The notes under the pieces: model-generated | The model's input: only the letters and a program-made list of their open reading frames with translations | Databases searched by the model: none | Told to the model about the DNA's origin: nothing | In this document: in pieces, positions 1 through 8,797 of the stretch | Layout: each line of letters starts with the position of its first letter | Position numbering within the stretch: the stretch's first letter is position 1 | Translations under genes and position numbers: made by a program | From: Gaiellaceae bacterium | GTDB lineage: Bacteria > Actinomycetota > Thermoleophilia > Gaiellales > Gaiellaceae | Length of the DNA: 64,000 nucleotides | Direction of reading: 5' to 3' | Assembly (NCBI GenBank): GCA_026002995.1 | Contig: BPGK01000001.1 | Location: 744,001 to 808,000 of the forward strand

Positions 1-8
1 CGACGATC

Positions 9-1415
9 GTGTGGGCGAACCTGATCGGGATCGTGCTCGCCGCCCTCGCGCTCGGGTACTGGCTCGGGGGGAGGGTTGCCGACCGCCGTCCTCGCCCCGC
101 GCTCCTCGGCGCCATCGTCCTCGCGGCCGCGGTCTGCGTCGCGGCCATCCCCTTCCTCGCCAAGCCGTTCCTCGACGTCACCGTCGAGGGGCTCGACGAA
201 GCGTCGGTCGGCGCGATCGTGGGCAGCTTCCTCGCCGTGCTCCTCCTCTGCGCGCCGCCGGTCGTGCTGCTCGGGATGGTCTCACCGTTTGCCATTCGGC
301 TCGCCGTCGTCGACCTCGACACCGCCGGAGCGGTGGCCGGGAAGTTGTACGCGCTCTCGACGGGGGGATCCCTCGTCGGCGTCTTCCTCCCCGCCTTGGT
401 CCTCATCCCTGCGATCGGGACGCAGCGGACGTTCGTCGTCGTCGCCGTCGTGCTGGCCGCCTCGGCGTGCTTCCTGCTCGGGCCGCGGTTCCTCGTCGCG
501 GCGGGTGGCATCGCCGCGCTCCTCGCGATTCCACCCGGCGCCGTGAAGGCGGAGGCGGGCCTCCTCCACGAGGAGAACTCCTTCTACCAGTACATCCAGG
601 TCGTCGAGCAGCCGGACGGACGGCGGCTGCTGCGGCTCAACGAGGGCGTCGCGGTGCACTCGGTCTGGCGCGAGGACGCGGTGCTCACGGGCGGGATCTG
701 GGACGCGTTCCTGGCCCTGCCGCCGCTCCTCGACCGGCCGGTCGAGCGGATCGCCATCCTCGGGAACGCGGGCGGGACGACGGCCCGCGCCCTCGGGCGC
801 TACTACCCCGAGGCGGTGATCGACGGCGTCGAGATCGACGCCGCGGTCAGCCGTGTGGGGCGGCAGTACTTCGGGATGGGGGACAATCCGCGCCTGCGCG
901 TGCACGACGTCGACGCGCGGCCGTTCCTGCGCGCCACGGACGAGACGTACGACCTCGTCGTCGTCGACGCGTACCACCAGCCCTACGTCCCCTTCTACCT
1001 CGCGACCCGCGAGTTCTTCGCCCTCGTCCGCGAGCACCTGCGTCCGGGCGGGCTTGTCGCCCTCAACGTCGCGGCGGTCCCGGACGACAAGCGGCTCGTC
1101 CGTGCCATCGCGACGACGCTCGCCGCCGAGCTGCCGCAGGTTCTCGAGTGGCCGGCTCTCCGCTTCAACACGGTCGTGCTCGGGCTGACGGAGCCGCTCT
1201 CGCGCCGAGAGCTCGTCGAGCGGCTCCGTGAGGGCCCGCAGGATCTCGCGCCGTTGCGCGAGCTCCTCGCCCGGGACGTCCGCCGGTTCGAGCCCTCGGG
1301 GCGACCCTGGACCGACGACCGCGCTCCCGTCGAGTGGGTGACGGACACGATGATCGTCTCGTACGCCGCGCAGGGCGGACGCCTCGACGAGGACTACCTG
1401 CCGACCCGGCCGTGA
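9..1415 (+). CDS. Membrane-anchored spermidine synthase-like (polyamine aminopropyltransferase fold) protein
   Basis: N-terminal TM helices followed by SAM-binding methyltransferase-like region (AILGNAGGTTARALGRYYPEAVIDGVEIDAAV, DLVVVDAYHQPYVPFYLATREFF). Start lies at the window edge and may be further upstream. Confidence 0.7.
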   Translation: MWANLIGIVLAALALGYWLGGRVADRRPRPALLGAIVLAAAVCVAAIPFLAKPFLDVTVEGLDEASVGAIVGSFLAVLLLCAPPVVLLGMVSPFAIRLAVVDLDTAGAVAGKLYALSTGGSLVGVFLPALVLIPAIGTQRTFVVVAVVLAASACFLLGPRFLVAAGGIAALLAIPPGAVKAEAGLLHEENSFYQYIQVVEQPDGRRLLRLNEGVAVHSVWREDAVLTGGIWDAFLALPPLLDRPVERIAILGNAGGTTARALGRYYPEAVIDGVEIDAAVSRVGRQYFGMGDNPRLRVHDVDARPFLRATDETYDLVVVDAYHQPYVPFYLATREFFALVREHLRPGGLVALNVAAVPDDKRLVRAIATTLAAELPQVLEWPALRFNTVVLGLTEPLSRRELVERLREGPQDLAPLRELLARDVRRFEPSGRPWTDDRAPVEWVTDTMIVSYAAQGGRLDEDYLPTRP

Positions 1416-2200
1416 TCGACCTCACTCGACGTGGCGGGCGTCCTCTCCTCATCGGCCACCGCGGCGCGGCCGCGCTCGCCCCCGAGAACACGATCCGTGC
1501 CTTCCGAGCCGCCCGCGACGCGGGCGTGGACGCGATCGAGCTCGACCTCCTGCGCCTGGACGGGGGCGAGATCGTCGTCGCGCACTCCACGAGCCTCGCC
1601 GAGGTGAGTCATGGGCGCGCGCAGGGCTCGCTCCGCGGGAGGAGCCTCGGGGAGCTCCGCGAAGCGGCCCCGGAGCTCCCGACCTTGGAGGAGGCGCTCG
1701 ACTGGTTCTGCGACGAGGCCTCGGAGCTCGTCCTGCACGCGGACGTCAAGTCCGCGGACGCCGTCGTCGAGGTCGGCGCGGAACTCCTCCGCCGGGGGCT
1801 CGCGCGCCGGGCGTTCGTGACGTCGACTAGTCCCCTCCGGCTCCGGGCGCTGGCGCAGCGCGTGCCCGGCATTCGCGGCGCGCTCACCTTCCCGAGCTCG
1901 ATCCTCGGGGTGTCCGAGGACGGTCGCTTCGCCCCGGTTGCTCGCGCCGGTCTCGCCACCTTCCGCTCGTGCCTGCCGATCGCCGTTGGGTCGCTCCTGC
2001 GGATGTCCCGCACGACGGCGCTCTCGCTCCACCACTCGGTCGTCACGTCGCGCACGGTGAACGCCGCTCATCGCCGCGGGGCAGCCGTGATCGCCTGGAC
2101 GGTGGACGACCCTGGGGAGCTCCGTCGCGTCGACGCGGCCGGCGTGGACGCGGTGGTCACGAACGACCCCCGGATCGTCGCCTCTACACTTCGGACGTGA
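1412..2200 (+). CDS. Glycerophosphodiester phosphodiesterase family protein
   Basis: GHRGAAALAPENTIRAFRAARDAGVDAIELDL motif; GTG start overlaps upstream TGA (GTGA). Confidence 0.88.
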   Translation: MIDLTRRGGRPLLIGHRGAAALAPENTIRAFRAARDAGVDAIELDLLRLDGGEIVVAHSTSLAEVSHGRAQGSLRGRSLGELREAAPELPTLEEALDWFCDEASELVLHADVKSADAVVEVGAELLRRGLARRAFVTSTSPLRLRALAQRVPGIRGALTFPSSILGVSEDGRFAPVARAGLATFRSCLPIAVGSLLRMSRTTALSLHHSVVTSRTVNAAHRRGAAVIAWTVDDPGELRRVDAAGVDAVVTNDPRIVASTLRT

Positions 2201-3243
2201 GAGTCGTCCTGAGAACCGTCACCGCGGGGCTGCTCGCGAGCGTCGCGCTGCTCGGGTTCGCGGCCTCGTTCGCCCTCGTCTCGACCGCGGGCGCGGGCGA
2301 GCTGCAGACGGAGCCACCGCCGACGACCGAGCCACCGCCGACGACCGAGCCGCCCACCCCGTCGCCGAGGACGACGATCCCGCCGGGGGTCGCCGTCGCG
2401 GGTGTTCTCGTCGGGGGGATGCGGGCGGCCGAGGCGGCTGCAGTGGTGCGGAGCCGCTTCGACCGCCCGCTCGTGCTCGTCGCCGGTCCGCGTCGGAAGC
2501 TGTACGTCGCGCCCCGCGAGCTCGGTGCGAAGCCGAACGTCGCCAAGGCGATCAGGCGCGCGAAGTCCGCGCGCGACGGCGCCGCGATCCCACTCGACGT
2601 CGAGGTCGCCCGCGAGCGCGTCGCCTCGTTCGTCGCGAGGCTCGGCAGAGAGCTCGACCGCGCGCCGGTCGACGCCCGAGCACGTGTCCGTGGCGTCGAT
2701 CTCCAGGTCCTGCCCGGCAAGCCGGGTCGTCGGCTCCAACGGCTTGCCGCGATTCGCGCGATCCGGGTCGCTCTCGCGACCCATGCCCGCGCTCCGATCG
2801 CCCTCTCGTACACGCCGCTCGAGCCGCGTGTCGGCAAGGCGGAGGTCGGCACCGCGATCGTCATCCTCCGCGAGTCGAAGGTGCTCCGCTTCTACGCCCG
2901 GGGCAGGCTCGTGAGGACGTTCCGCGTGGCGACCGGGGCGTCCAGCTACCCGACGCCCCTTGGCGCGTTCGAGATCACCACCATGCAGCGCAACCCTTGG
3001 TGGTACCCGCCGCCCTCGCCGTGGGCGAGCGGGAAGACCGCAGTGCCGCCCGGCCCGGGCAACCCGCTCGGGACACGCTGGATGGGAATCTCGGCTCCCT
3101 ACGTCGGCATCCACGGGACGCCGGACGCGGCCTCAATCGGCTACTCGGCCTCGCACGGGTGCGTGCGCATGCGCATCCCCGAGGCGGAGTGGCTCTTCGA
3201 GCGCGTCCGCGTCGGCACCCCCGTCTTCATCGTCCGTCGCTGA
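2197..3243 (+). CDS. L,D-transpeptidase (YkuD domain) with Pro/Thr-rich linker
   Basis: Signal peptide, PPTTEPPPTTEPPTP linker, C-terminal HGTPDAASIGYSASHGCVRM catalytic motif; GTG start overlapping upstream TGA. Confidence 0.9.
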   Translation: MRVVLRTVTAGLLASVALLGFAASFALVSTAGAGELQTEPPPTTEPPPTTEPPTPSPRTTIPPGVAVAGVLVGGMRAAEAAAVVRSRFDRPLVLVAGPRRKLYVAPRELGAKPNVAKAIRRAKSARDGAAIPLDVEVARERVASFVARLGRELDRAPVDARARVRGVDLQVLPGKPGRRLQRLAAIRAIRVALATHARAPIALSYTPLEPRVGKAEVGTAIVILRESKVLRFYARGRLVRTFRVATGASSYPTPLGAFEITTMQRNPWWYPPPSPWASGKTAVPPGPGNPLGTRWMGISAPYVGIHGTPDAASIGYSASHGCVRMRIPEAEWLFERVRVGTPVFIVRR

Positions 3244-3244
3244 C

Positions 3245-3805
3245 ATGGCGCGCCGGGCGAAGCTCGCCGGCCAGGGGGTCGCGATCGGCCTCGTCGTCCT
3301 CCTCTTCGCGCTCCTGGCCTGGTCGCTCGCCTCCAGCGAGGGCGGCGACCTCGCCTCGGCTGCCGCGCGAGGTGATCGCCCCCAGGCTCCGGACTTCACG
3401 CTCGAGCGGCTGGACGCAGACGGGGAGCTCACCCTGTCGTCGCTCCGTGGCAAGGCGGTCGTGCTCAACGTCTGGGCGTCCTGGTGCATCCCCTGCAAGG
3501 AGGAGGCGCCGTACCTCGAACGGCTCTGGCGCGAGAACCGCGGCCGCGGCGTCGTCGTCGTGGGGCTCGACGCCAAAGACTTCCGCAAAGACGCGCTCGC
3601 GTTCGCGGAGCGCTTCGATCTCACGTTCCCGCTCGTCTACGACGGGCCCGGCGAGACACTCGCTCGCTTCGGCGTCACCGGGTTCCCAGAGACGTTCGTG
3701 CTCGATCGGGACGGCCGCGTCGTCGACGTCCTCGTGGGCGCGGTCAACGCCGACGCGGATCGAGCTCGCCTCGAGCGGGCGGTCGAGAGGGCGCTCGCGT
3801 CGTGA
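3245..3805 (+). CDS. TlpA/ResA-like membrane-anchored thioredoxin
   Basis: N-terminal TM anchor; VLNVWASWCIPCKEEAPYL CxxC motif. Confidence 0.9.
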   Translation: MARRAKLAGQGVAIGLVVLLFALLAWSLASSEGGDLASAAARGDRPQAPDFTLERLDADGELTLSSLRGKAVVLNVWASWCIPCKEEAPYLERLWRENRGRGVVVVGLDAKDFRKDALAFAERFDLTFPLVYDGPGETLARFGVTGFPETFVLDRDGRVVDVLVGAVNADADRARLERAVERALAS

Positions 3806-4242
3806 AGGCGCTCCTGCTCGCGGCGATCGTCGCTCTCGCGCTCGCGACGGCTGCTGCCGCCGGCCCCCCGAACGCGGCGGACCTCGAGGCGGAGCTCGTC
3901 TGCCCGGTGTGCGAGACGACGCTCGACCAGTCGAACGCGCCGATCGCCGAGCGGATGAAGGCCTACATCCGGGAGCGCATCGCTGCCGGCGACTCCGAGG
4001 ATGAGATCAAGGACGCGCTCGTCGCCGAGTTCGGGCCGGGCGTTCTCGCGACTCCGCCGAAGGGCGGGTTCGGGCTCCTCGCCTGGCTCCTGCCCCTCGT
4101 GATCCTCGCCGGCGGTCTCGTCGCGGTGACCCTCCTCGCCCGCTCGTGGGCGCGCGGCAGGGCGTCTGCGAGGCCGGCTCGCCCGCTCGAGCCGGAGCTC
4201 GAGCGCCGCGTCGACGAGGCGCTCGCCCGCTTCGACGGCTGA
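3802..4242 (+). CDS. ccmH: Cytochrome c-type biogenesis protein CcmH/CycL family
   Basis: LVCPVCETTLDQSNAPIAERMKAYIRERIAAGDSEDEI motif plus C-terminal TM; GTGA overlap. Confidence 0.87.
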   Translation: MKALLLAAIVALALATAAAAGPPNAADLEAELVCPVCETTLDQSNAPIAERMKAYIRERIAAGDSEDEIKDALVAEFGPGVLATPPKGGFGLLAWLLPLVILAGGLVAVTLLARSWARGRASARPARPLEPELERRVDEALARFDG

Positions 4243-4243
4243 C

Positions 4244-4966
4244 GTGAGCACGACTGCGATCCCGGTCGCGTTCTTCGCGGGCCTCGTCTCGTTCCTCGCC
4301 CCGTGTGTCCTCCCGCTCGTCCCGGCTTACCTCTCGACGGTCTCGGCAGTCGAGGCGGACAAGCTCGGTCAGCCGGGGACGACCCGGAAGGTCGTCGTCT
4401 CGAGCCTCCCCTTCGTCGCCGGCTTCACGGTTGTGTTCGTCGCGCTCGGCGTCGGCGCTGCGCTCGTCGGTGGGCGCCTCGTCTCGGATCAGTTCCTGCT
4501 CGAGCGGATCGCCGGGCTCGTGCTCGTCGTCCTCGGGCTCGCGCTCATGGGCCTCCTCCCCTGGCCGGAGCGGCTGCTCGGCGTCGGCCTGCTCGAGGGG
4601 GCTCGGGGAAGCGGGTCGCGCGTGCTGCTCGGAGGCGCGTTCGCAGTCTGCGCAGCCCCGTGCATCGGCCCGGTGCTGGCGAGCATCCTCGTGCTCGCCG
4701 GAGCGCGGGGGACGGCGGCCGAGGGGGCGGTGCTGCTCGCGGCCTACTCGCTCGGCCTCGCGGTGCCGTTCGTGCTCGCTGGGGCGCTCTTCACGCGCTC
4801 GATGAGCGCGTTCAGGCGGGTGCGAGACCACTACCGGGCGATCCAGGTCGCCGGCGGCGCGCTCATGCTCGGTCTCGGTCTCGCGCTCTTCTTCGGGCGC
4901 TTCTACGTCCTGCGCATCTACGTCAACCGCCTGCTGGAGCTGCTCGGCCTCGAGCCCGCGTTCTAG
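4244..4966 (+). CDS. ccdA: Cytochrome c biogenesis transmembrane protein CcdA
   Basis: AFFAGLVSFLAPCVLPLVPAYLS and CAAPCIGPVLASILVLAG paired Cys-Pro TM motifs. Confidence 0.9.
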   Translation: MSTTAIPVAFFAGLVSFLAPCVLPLVPAYLSTVSAVEADKLGQPGTTRKVVVSSLPFVAGFTVVFVALGVGAALVGGRLVSDQFLLERIAGLVLVVLGLALMGLLPWPERLLGVGLLEGARGSGSRVLLGGAFAVCAAPCIGPVLASILVLAGARGTAAEGAVLLAAYSLGLAVPFVLAGALFTRSMSAFRRVRDHYRAIQVAGGALMLGLGLALFFGRFYVLRIYVNRLLELLGLEPAF

Positions 4967-5034
4967 GACGTGGAGCCGAAGAGAGGGATCGTGGGTCGCG
5001 ACGGCCGAGCCGGTCGACGAGGTCGCCGCCGCGC

Positions 5035-5109
5035 GGGGGTCAGGTCTTCCTCGTTCCACCCGCACGGCTCGCGGCTGAGACTTCGCGGAACGAGGAAGAC
5101 CTGACCCCC
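5035..5109. repeat. Perfect 23-bp inverted repeat with 29-bp loop (REP-like/bidirectional stem-loop)
   Basis: GGGGGTCAGGTCTTCCTCGTTCC (5035-5057) and GGAACGAGGAAGACCTGACCCCC (5087-5109), between convergent genes. Confidence 0.93.
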
Positions 5110-5152
5110 CTCGCCCCACACGCCCTCAGACCATGACCGGGGCCGGTGACCG

Positions 5153-5488
5153 TCACTCGGCTCGGCGGATCGAGACGCGCGCGAGCGCGTGGACACCCCG
5201 CGCTACCGCCTCCTGGGCGGCGCCGACCTGAGCGAGCAGGTCGTCGACGTCGACCCCGCGATACGACGGCCGGTACGGCGCGAGCCGCCGAGCCGCCTTC
5301 TCGAGCTGACGCTCGCACCCCGTTCGATTGCCGCGGGAGGCGTGGTACCAGGCGACGGCGACGTGGACGAGGCCCTGGAGGAAGTCGCGCTCCTCGGCCG
5401 CCGCCGCGCGCCAGGCGTCCTCGAGCTCCTCGTGCGCCTCGAAGAACGCCCCCTCGCCGATGAGCTCGAGGCCTCGCTCCAATCCCAC
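5153..5488 (-). CDS. DUF309 family protein
   Basis: [40 protein letters not shown] signature of the DUF309 family. Confidence 0.8.
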   Translation of the reverse strand: MGLERGLELIGEGAFFEAHEELEDAWRAAAAEERDFLQGLVHVAVAWYHASRGNRTGCERQLEKAARRLAPYRPSYRGVDVDDLLAQVGAAQEAVARGVHALARVSIRRAE

Positions 5489-5543
5489 GCTCCGGAGTAT
5501 GCGAGCGCGCGCCGCTCGCCGGAGCGGGTGCTACTGTCGCGGC

Positions 5544-5870
5544 GTGGCGACGATCCTGCTCGTTGGGGTCGATCTCTTCTTCCGAGGAAAGCTCGAGGGC
5601 CTGCTGCCCGAGCACCGCCTCGTCACCGCCGACACCGTCTCCGAGCCCGAGCTCGTGATCGCCGACATCACGAGGATCGAGCCCGAGGAGGTTGTCGAGG
5701 AGTGGCCCCACATCCCGATCCTCGGCTACACGAACCACACCGACCGGGCAGGTCTCCAGCGCGCACACTCCGCGGGCTTCGACCGGGTGATCGTGAAGTC
5801 CGCCCTCGTCGAGCGGGCCGCCGAGGTGGTCGCGGAGCTGACGGGCGGGGGCGCGACCGATACCCCGTAG
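5544..5870 (+). CDS. Small stand-alone receiver-like (degenerate response regulator) protein
   Basis: Beta-alpha pattern [13 protein letters not shown]...LVIADITRI...IPILGYTNH...[19 protein letters not shown] start preceded by -10 TACTGT with a 6-nt gap. Confidence 0.5.
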   Translation: MATILLVGVDLFFRGKLEGLLPEHRLVTADTVSEPELVIADITRIEPEEVVEEWPHIPILGYTNHTDRAGLQRAHSAGFDRVIVKSALVERAAEVVAELTGGGATDTP

Positions 5871-5902
5871 GCGACGCCGAGCGTCTGGCTAGACTCGCGC
5901 CC

Positions 5903-6205
5903 GTGACGTACATCATCGCCGAGCCCTGTATCGACATCAAAGATCGCTCCTGCGTCGACGTCTGCCCGGTCGACTGCATCCACGAGTACGAGCGGATGCT
6001 CGTCATCGATCCCGAGGAGTGCATCGACTGCGGCGCCTGCGAGCCAGAGTGCCCGGTGGAGGCGATCTTCCCCGAGGACGCGCTCCCGGACAAGTGGAAC
6101 GCCTTCGTCGAGATCAACTACGCCTTCCCGGATGCGGAGCGGATCAACGCGCTCGTCGACGCCTACGCCACCGAGCACGACGTGCAGAACGTCCTCCCCG
6201 AGTAG
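5903..6205 (+). CDS. fdxA: Ferredoxin family protein (7Fe/8Fe type)
   Basis: [12 protein letters not shown] and [17 protein letters not shown] cluster motifs. Confidence 0.93.
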   Translation: MTYIIAEPCIDIKDRSCVDVCPVDCIHEYERMLVIDPEECIDCGACEPECPVEAIFPEDALPDKWNAFVEINYAFPDAERINALVDAYATEHDVQNVLPE

Positions 6206-6220
6206 CGGCGAGGCGCCGTC

Positions 6221-6418
6221 TCAGACGGGGAGGAGGTACGCGCACGGACGCGGGTCGTCCGGGAGCGGGGAGGGCGCGACCTTCGTCACGACGAACCGCC
6301 GCTCGCCCTCTTCGAGCTCGGAGCCAGGCGCGGGCGGATCGCCCGGCCGCTCCTGCAGCGTGTAGCCGACGGGCGACCAGAGGAACACGAGGTGGCCGGC
6401 TCTGCCGTCCCCGTTCAT
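6221..6418 (-). CDS. Small hypothetical protein
   Basis: 65-aa ORF with ATG in a gap between genes; no family recognised. Confidence 0.45.
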   Translation of the reverse strand: MNGDGRAGHLVFLWSPVGYTLQERPGDPPAPGSELEEGERRFVVTKVAPSPLPDDPRPCAYLLPV

Positions 6419-6427
6419 GGGACGATC

Positions 6428-7078
6428 CTAGCGCTGCGCAGCCGAAGGCGGCAGCTCGATGCGGATCGTCGAGCCGCGCGGATACCGCACCTCCGAGCTG
6501 AAGCGCGCGTTCAGGCTCGCGGCCCGCTCGGCGAGCCCCTCGAGCACCGCGCTCCTGCGCTCCGGCGGCCCGTCGTCGGAGACGACGAGCACCGCTCCGC
6601 CCCCGCGAGTCGGTTCGAGCGAGACCTCGATCCGCGTCGGCGCTCCGCGTCGCACCGCCTGGTCGATGGCCTCGCGCACGATCTGGTAGAGCGCGACCTG
6701 CGCGTGCTCGCCGAGCGCGCTCGCGTGCTCCACGTCGAGGTCGATCTCGAGGCCGTGCCGCGTGGCCGTTCTCCGAGCGAGCGCGCGCACGGTCGCCGCG
6801 AAGCCGACCTCGCGCAGCGTGCGCGGCTCGAGGTCGTCGCAGAGCGCGCGCAGGTCGCGCGTGGCGGCGCGAGCGAGCTCGAGCGCGCGCTCGAGCGTCT
6901 CCTCGGCGCGCGCCGGCTCGTGCGCGCGCAGGGCGCCGAGCCCTGCGTCGAGCATCTGCGCGAGCGCGGCGAGCTGCTGAATCGGGCCGTCGTGGAGGAG
7001 CTCGCCCAGGCGACGGCGCTCCTCCTGCTCGGCGAAGATCCGCTCGGCGAGGAGGGCCCGCTCGGCCTCGTCGCTCAA
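6428..7078 (-). CDS. Sensor histidine kinase (HisKA_3/NarX type), soluble
   Basis: ELLHDGPIQQLAAL H-box and HATPase region VSDDGP; ATGA overlap with response regulator. Confidence 0.9.
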   Translation of the reverse strand: MSDEAERALLAERIFAEQEERRRLGELLHDGPIQQLAALAQMLDAGLGALRAHEPARAEETLERALELARAATRDLRALCDDLEPRTLREVGFAATVRALARRTATRHGLEIDLDVEHASALGEHAQVALYQIVREAIDQAVRRGAPTRIEVSLEPTRGGGAVLVVSDDGPPERRSAVLEGLAERAASLNARFSSEVRYPRGSTIRIELPPSAAQR

Positions 7079-7698
7079 TCGATCATCGCCTCGCGCAGCG
7101 CGATGGCGACCGCCTGCGTCCGCGTGTCCGCCTCGAGCTTGGCGAGGATGTGCCGCACGTGGCTCTTCACCGTCTCCTGACTGATGAAGAGCTTCTCCGC
7201 CACGTCGGCGTTCGACATGCCGTCGGCGAGGAGCTGGAGGATCTCGCGCTCGCGCGGGGTCAGGATCTCCGCCTGCTGGCGGCCGGCGACGAACTCGGCC
7301 ATGAGCCCGGGGTCGACGTACGTCTCGCCGGCCGCGACCTTCTCGATGGCGCGGACGAGCATCTCGTGCGGCGCCTCCTTGAGGATGTAGCCGCGTGCGC
7401 CCGACTCGAGCCCCCGCTGGAGGAGAGACCGCTCGCCATAGGCCGTGAAGATGAGAACGGCGGTCTCCGGCACCTTCTCGAGCACGAGCTCAGTCGCCTC
7501 GAGGCCGTCCATGTCCGGCATCCGGAGGTCCATGATCACGACGTCGGGGCGGCGTCGCTCGGTCATCGCGACGGCCGTCGCGCCGTCGGCGGCCTCCCCG
7601 ACGACCCGGATGCGCGGTGAGCGGGAGAGGGCGATGCGCAGGCCCTCGCGGACGACCTCGTGGTCGTCCGCGATGAGGCACGTGATCTCGTCGGTCAC
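7075..7698 (-). CDS. NarL/LuxR-family response regulator
   Basis: LIADDHEVVREGL receiver start, VIMDLRMPDMDG, LTPREREILQLLADGMSNADVAEKLFISQETVKSHVRHIL HTH. Confidence 0.94.
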   Translation of the reverse strand: MTDEITCLIADDHEVVREGLRIALSRSPRIRVVGEAADGATAVAMTERRRPDVVIMDLRMPDMDGLEATELVLEKVPETAVLIFTAYGERSLLQRGLESGARGYILKEAPHEMLVRAIEKVAAGETYVDPGLMAEFVAGRQQAEILTPREREILQLLADGMSNADVAEKLFISQETVKSHVRHILAKLEADTRTQAVAIALREAMID

Positions 7699-7761
7699 AG
7701 GACGATGATACGAGTCCCGTCGGCAGGCTCCTGCCCGCGCGTCAGCGTAGAGTCCGCTGGA

Positions 7762-8697
7762 GTGGCCGAGCTTCCCCACGGTATCCGCCGGGTGACGCTC
7801 TCCTTGCCGACCCGGCCAGGGCACGTCCACGCGTACCTCCTCCCCGGAGAGGATGGCTGGATCGTCGTCGACACGGGCGTTGGGCTCCCGGACGCGAAGG
7901 AGACCTGGGCGGCGGAGCTCGAGCAGGCCGGGGGCTCGGTCGCCGCCGTGTTCGTGACCCACTTCCATCCCGACCACGTCGGCGCTGCCGCGGATCTCCA
8001 CGAGCTCACGGGCGCTCCCGTGTACCAGGGTGTCCTCGACTACGCGCAGTGCGAGCTCGTCTGGGGGAACCCGTTGTGGTCGGAGCGGCTCCTCGAGTGG
8101 TTCCAGCTCCACGGCGCGCCGCCCGAGGTCACCGGCGAGCTCGTGGGGCAGAGCGCGGTCTACCGCCCGTTCATCCGCTACCAGCGCGACCCGTTGCTCC
8201 TGACGGCGGGCGAGCGGCTCGACGGCTGGGAGCTGATCGCCGCGCCCGGTCACGCCGACGGACAGCTCTGCCTACTCAAGGACGGCGTGCTCATCGCCGC
8301 GGACCACCTGCTCGGCCGAATCACGCCGACTGTCGGCCTCTGGCCCGCGAGCAGGCCCGATCCGCTCGCCGACTACCTCCAGGCGCTCGAGCGCACGATC
8401 GAGCTCGCTCCGCGGCTCGCGCTCCCCGGGCACGGCGACCCGATCGAGGAGCCGGTCGCCCGGGCGCGTGAGCTCCAGGAGCACCACCGGCTCCGGCTCG
8501 AGGAGGCCGCGGCTGCGCTCGACACGACGCCGAAGACCGCCTACGAGCTCTCGTTCGCGCTCTTCGGCGCGGAGCTCAACCCCGCCGGGCGCCGCTTCGC
8601 CATCGCCGAGACGCTCTCGCATCTGGAGCGACTCGTCCACGAAGGCGCCGCTCGGCGGCACGAGGCCAGCGGGGTGGTCGCCTATACTGCCGCCTGA
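7762..8697 (+). CDS. MBL-fold metallo-hydrolase
   Basis: VFVTHFHPDHVGAA motif; GTG start preceded by TAGAGT. Confidence 0.9.
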   Translation: MAELPHGIRRVTLSLPTRPGHVHAYLLPGEDGWIVVDTGVGLPDAKETWAAELEQAGGSVAAVFVTHFHPDHVGAAADLHELTGAPVYQGVLDYAQCELVWGNPLWSERLLEWFQLHGAPPEVTGELVGQSAVYRPFIRYQRDPLLLTAGERLDGWELIAAPGHADGQLCLLKDGVLIAADHLLGRITPTVGLWPASRPDPLADYLQALERTIELAPRLALPGHGDPIEEPVARARELQEHHRLRLEEAAAALDTTPKTAYELSFALFGAELNPAGRRFAIAETLSHLERLVHEGAARRHEASGVVAYTAA

Positions 8698-8731
8698 TCA
8701 ACGTGGGCGACGAACTCCCGCCGAGTACCAG

Positions 8732-8784
8732 CGCCCCGTGCGACGGGGCGGATCCTCCTCGCACGAGCCGCTCTGACCGAGCGG
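8732..8784 (+). other. Putative structured 5' leader (two hairpins) upstream of CNNM/CorC gene
   Basis: CGCCCCGT-GCG-ACGGGGCG (8732-8750) and CCGCTC-TGACC-GAGCGG (8768-8784); TATACT -10-like box at 8683-8688. Confidence 0.4.
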
Positions 8785-8797
8785 TCGCTGTCGTGGA

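Noticed and set aside
2311-2360. Short GAGCCACCGCCGACGACC tandem repeat as a mobile or CRISPR-like repeat
   Set aside because: It encodes the Pro/Thr-rich linker (PPTTEPPPTTEPP) of the L,D-transpeptidase; ordinary in-frame linker repeat.
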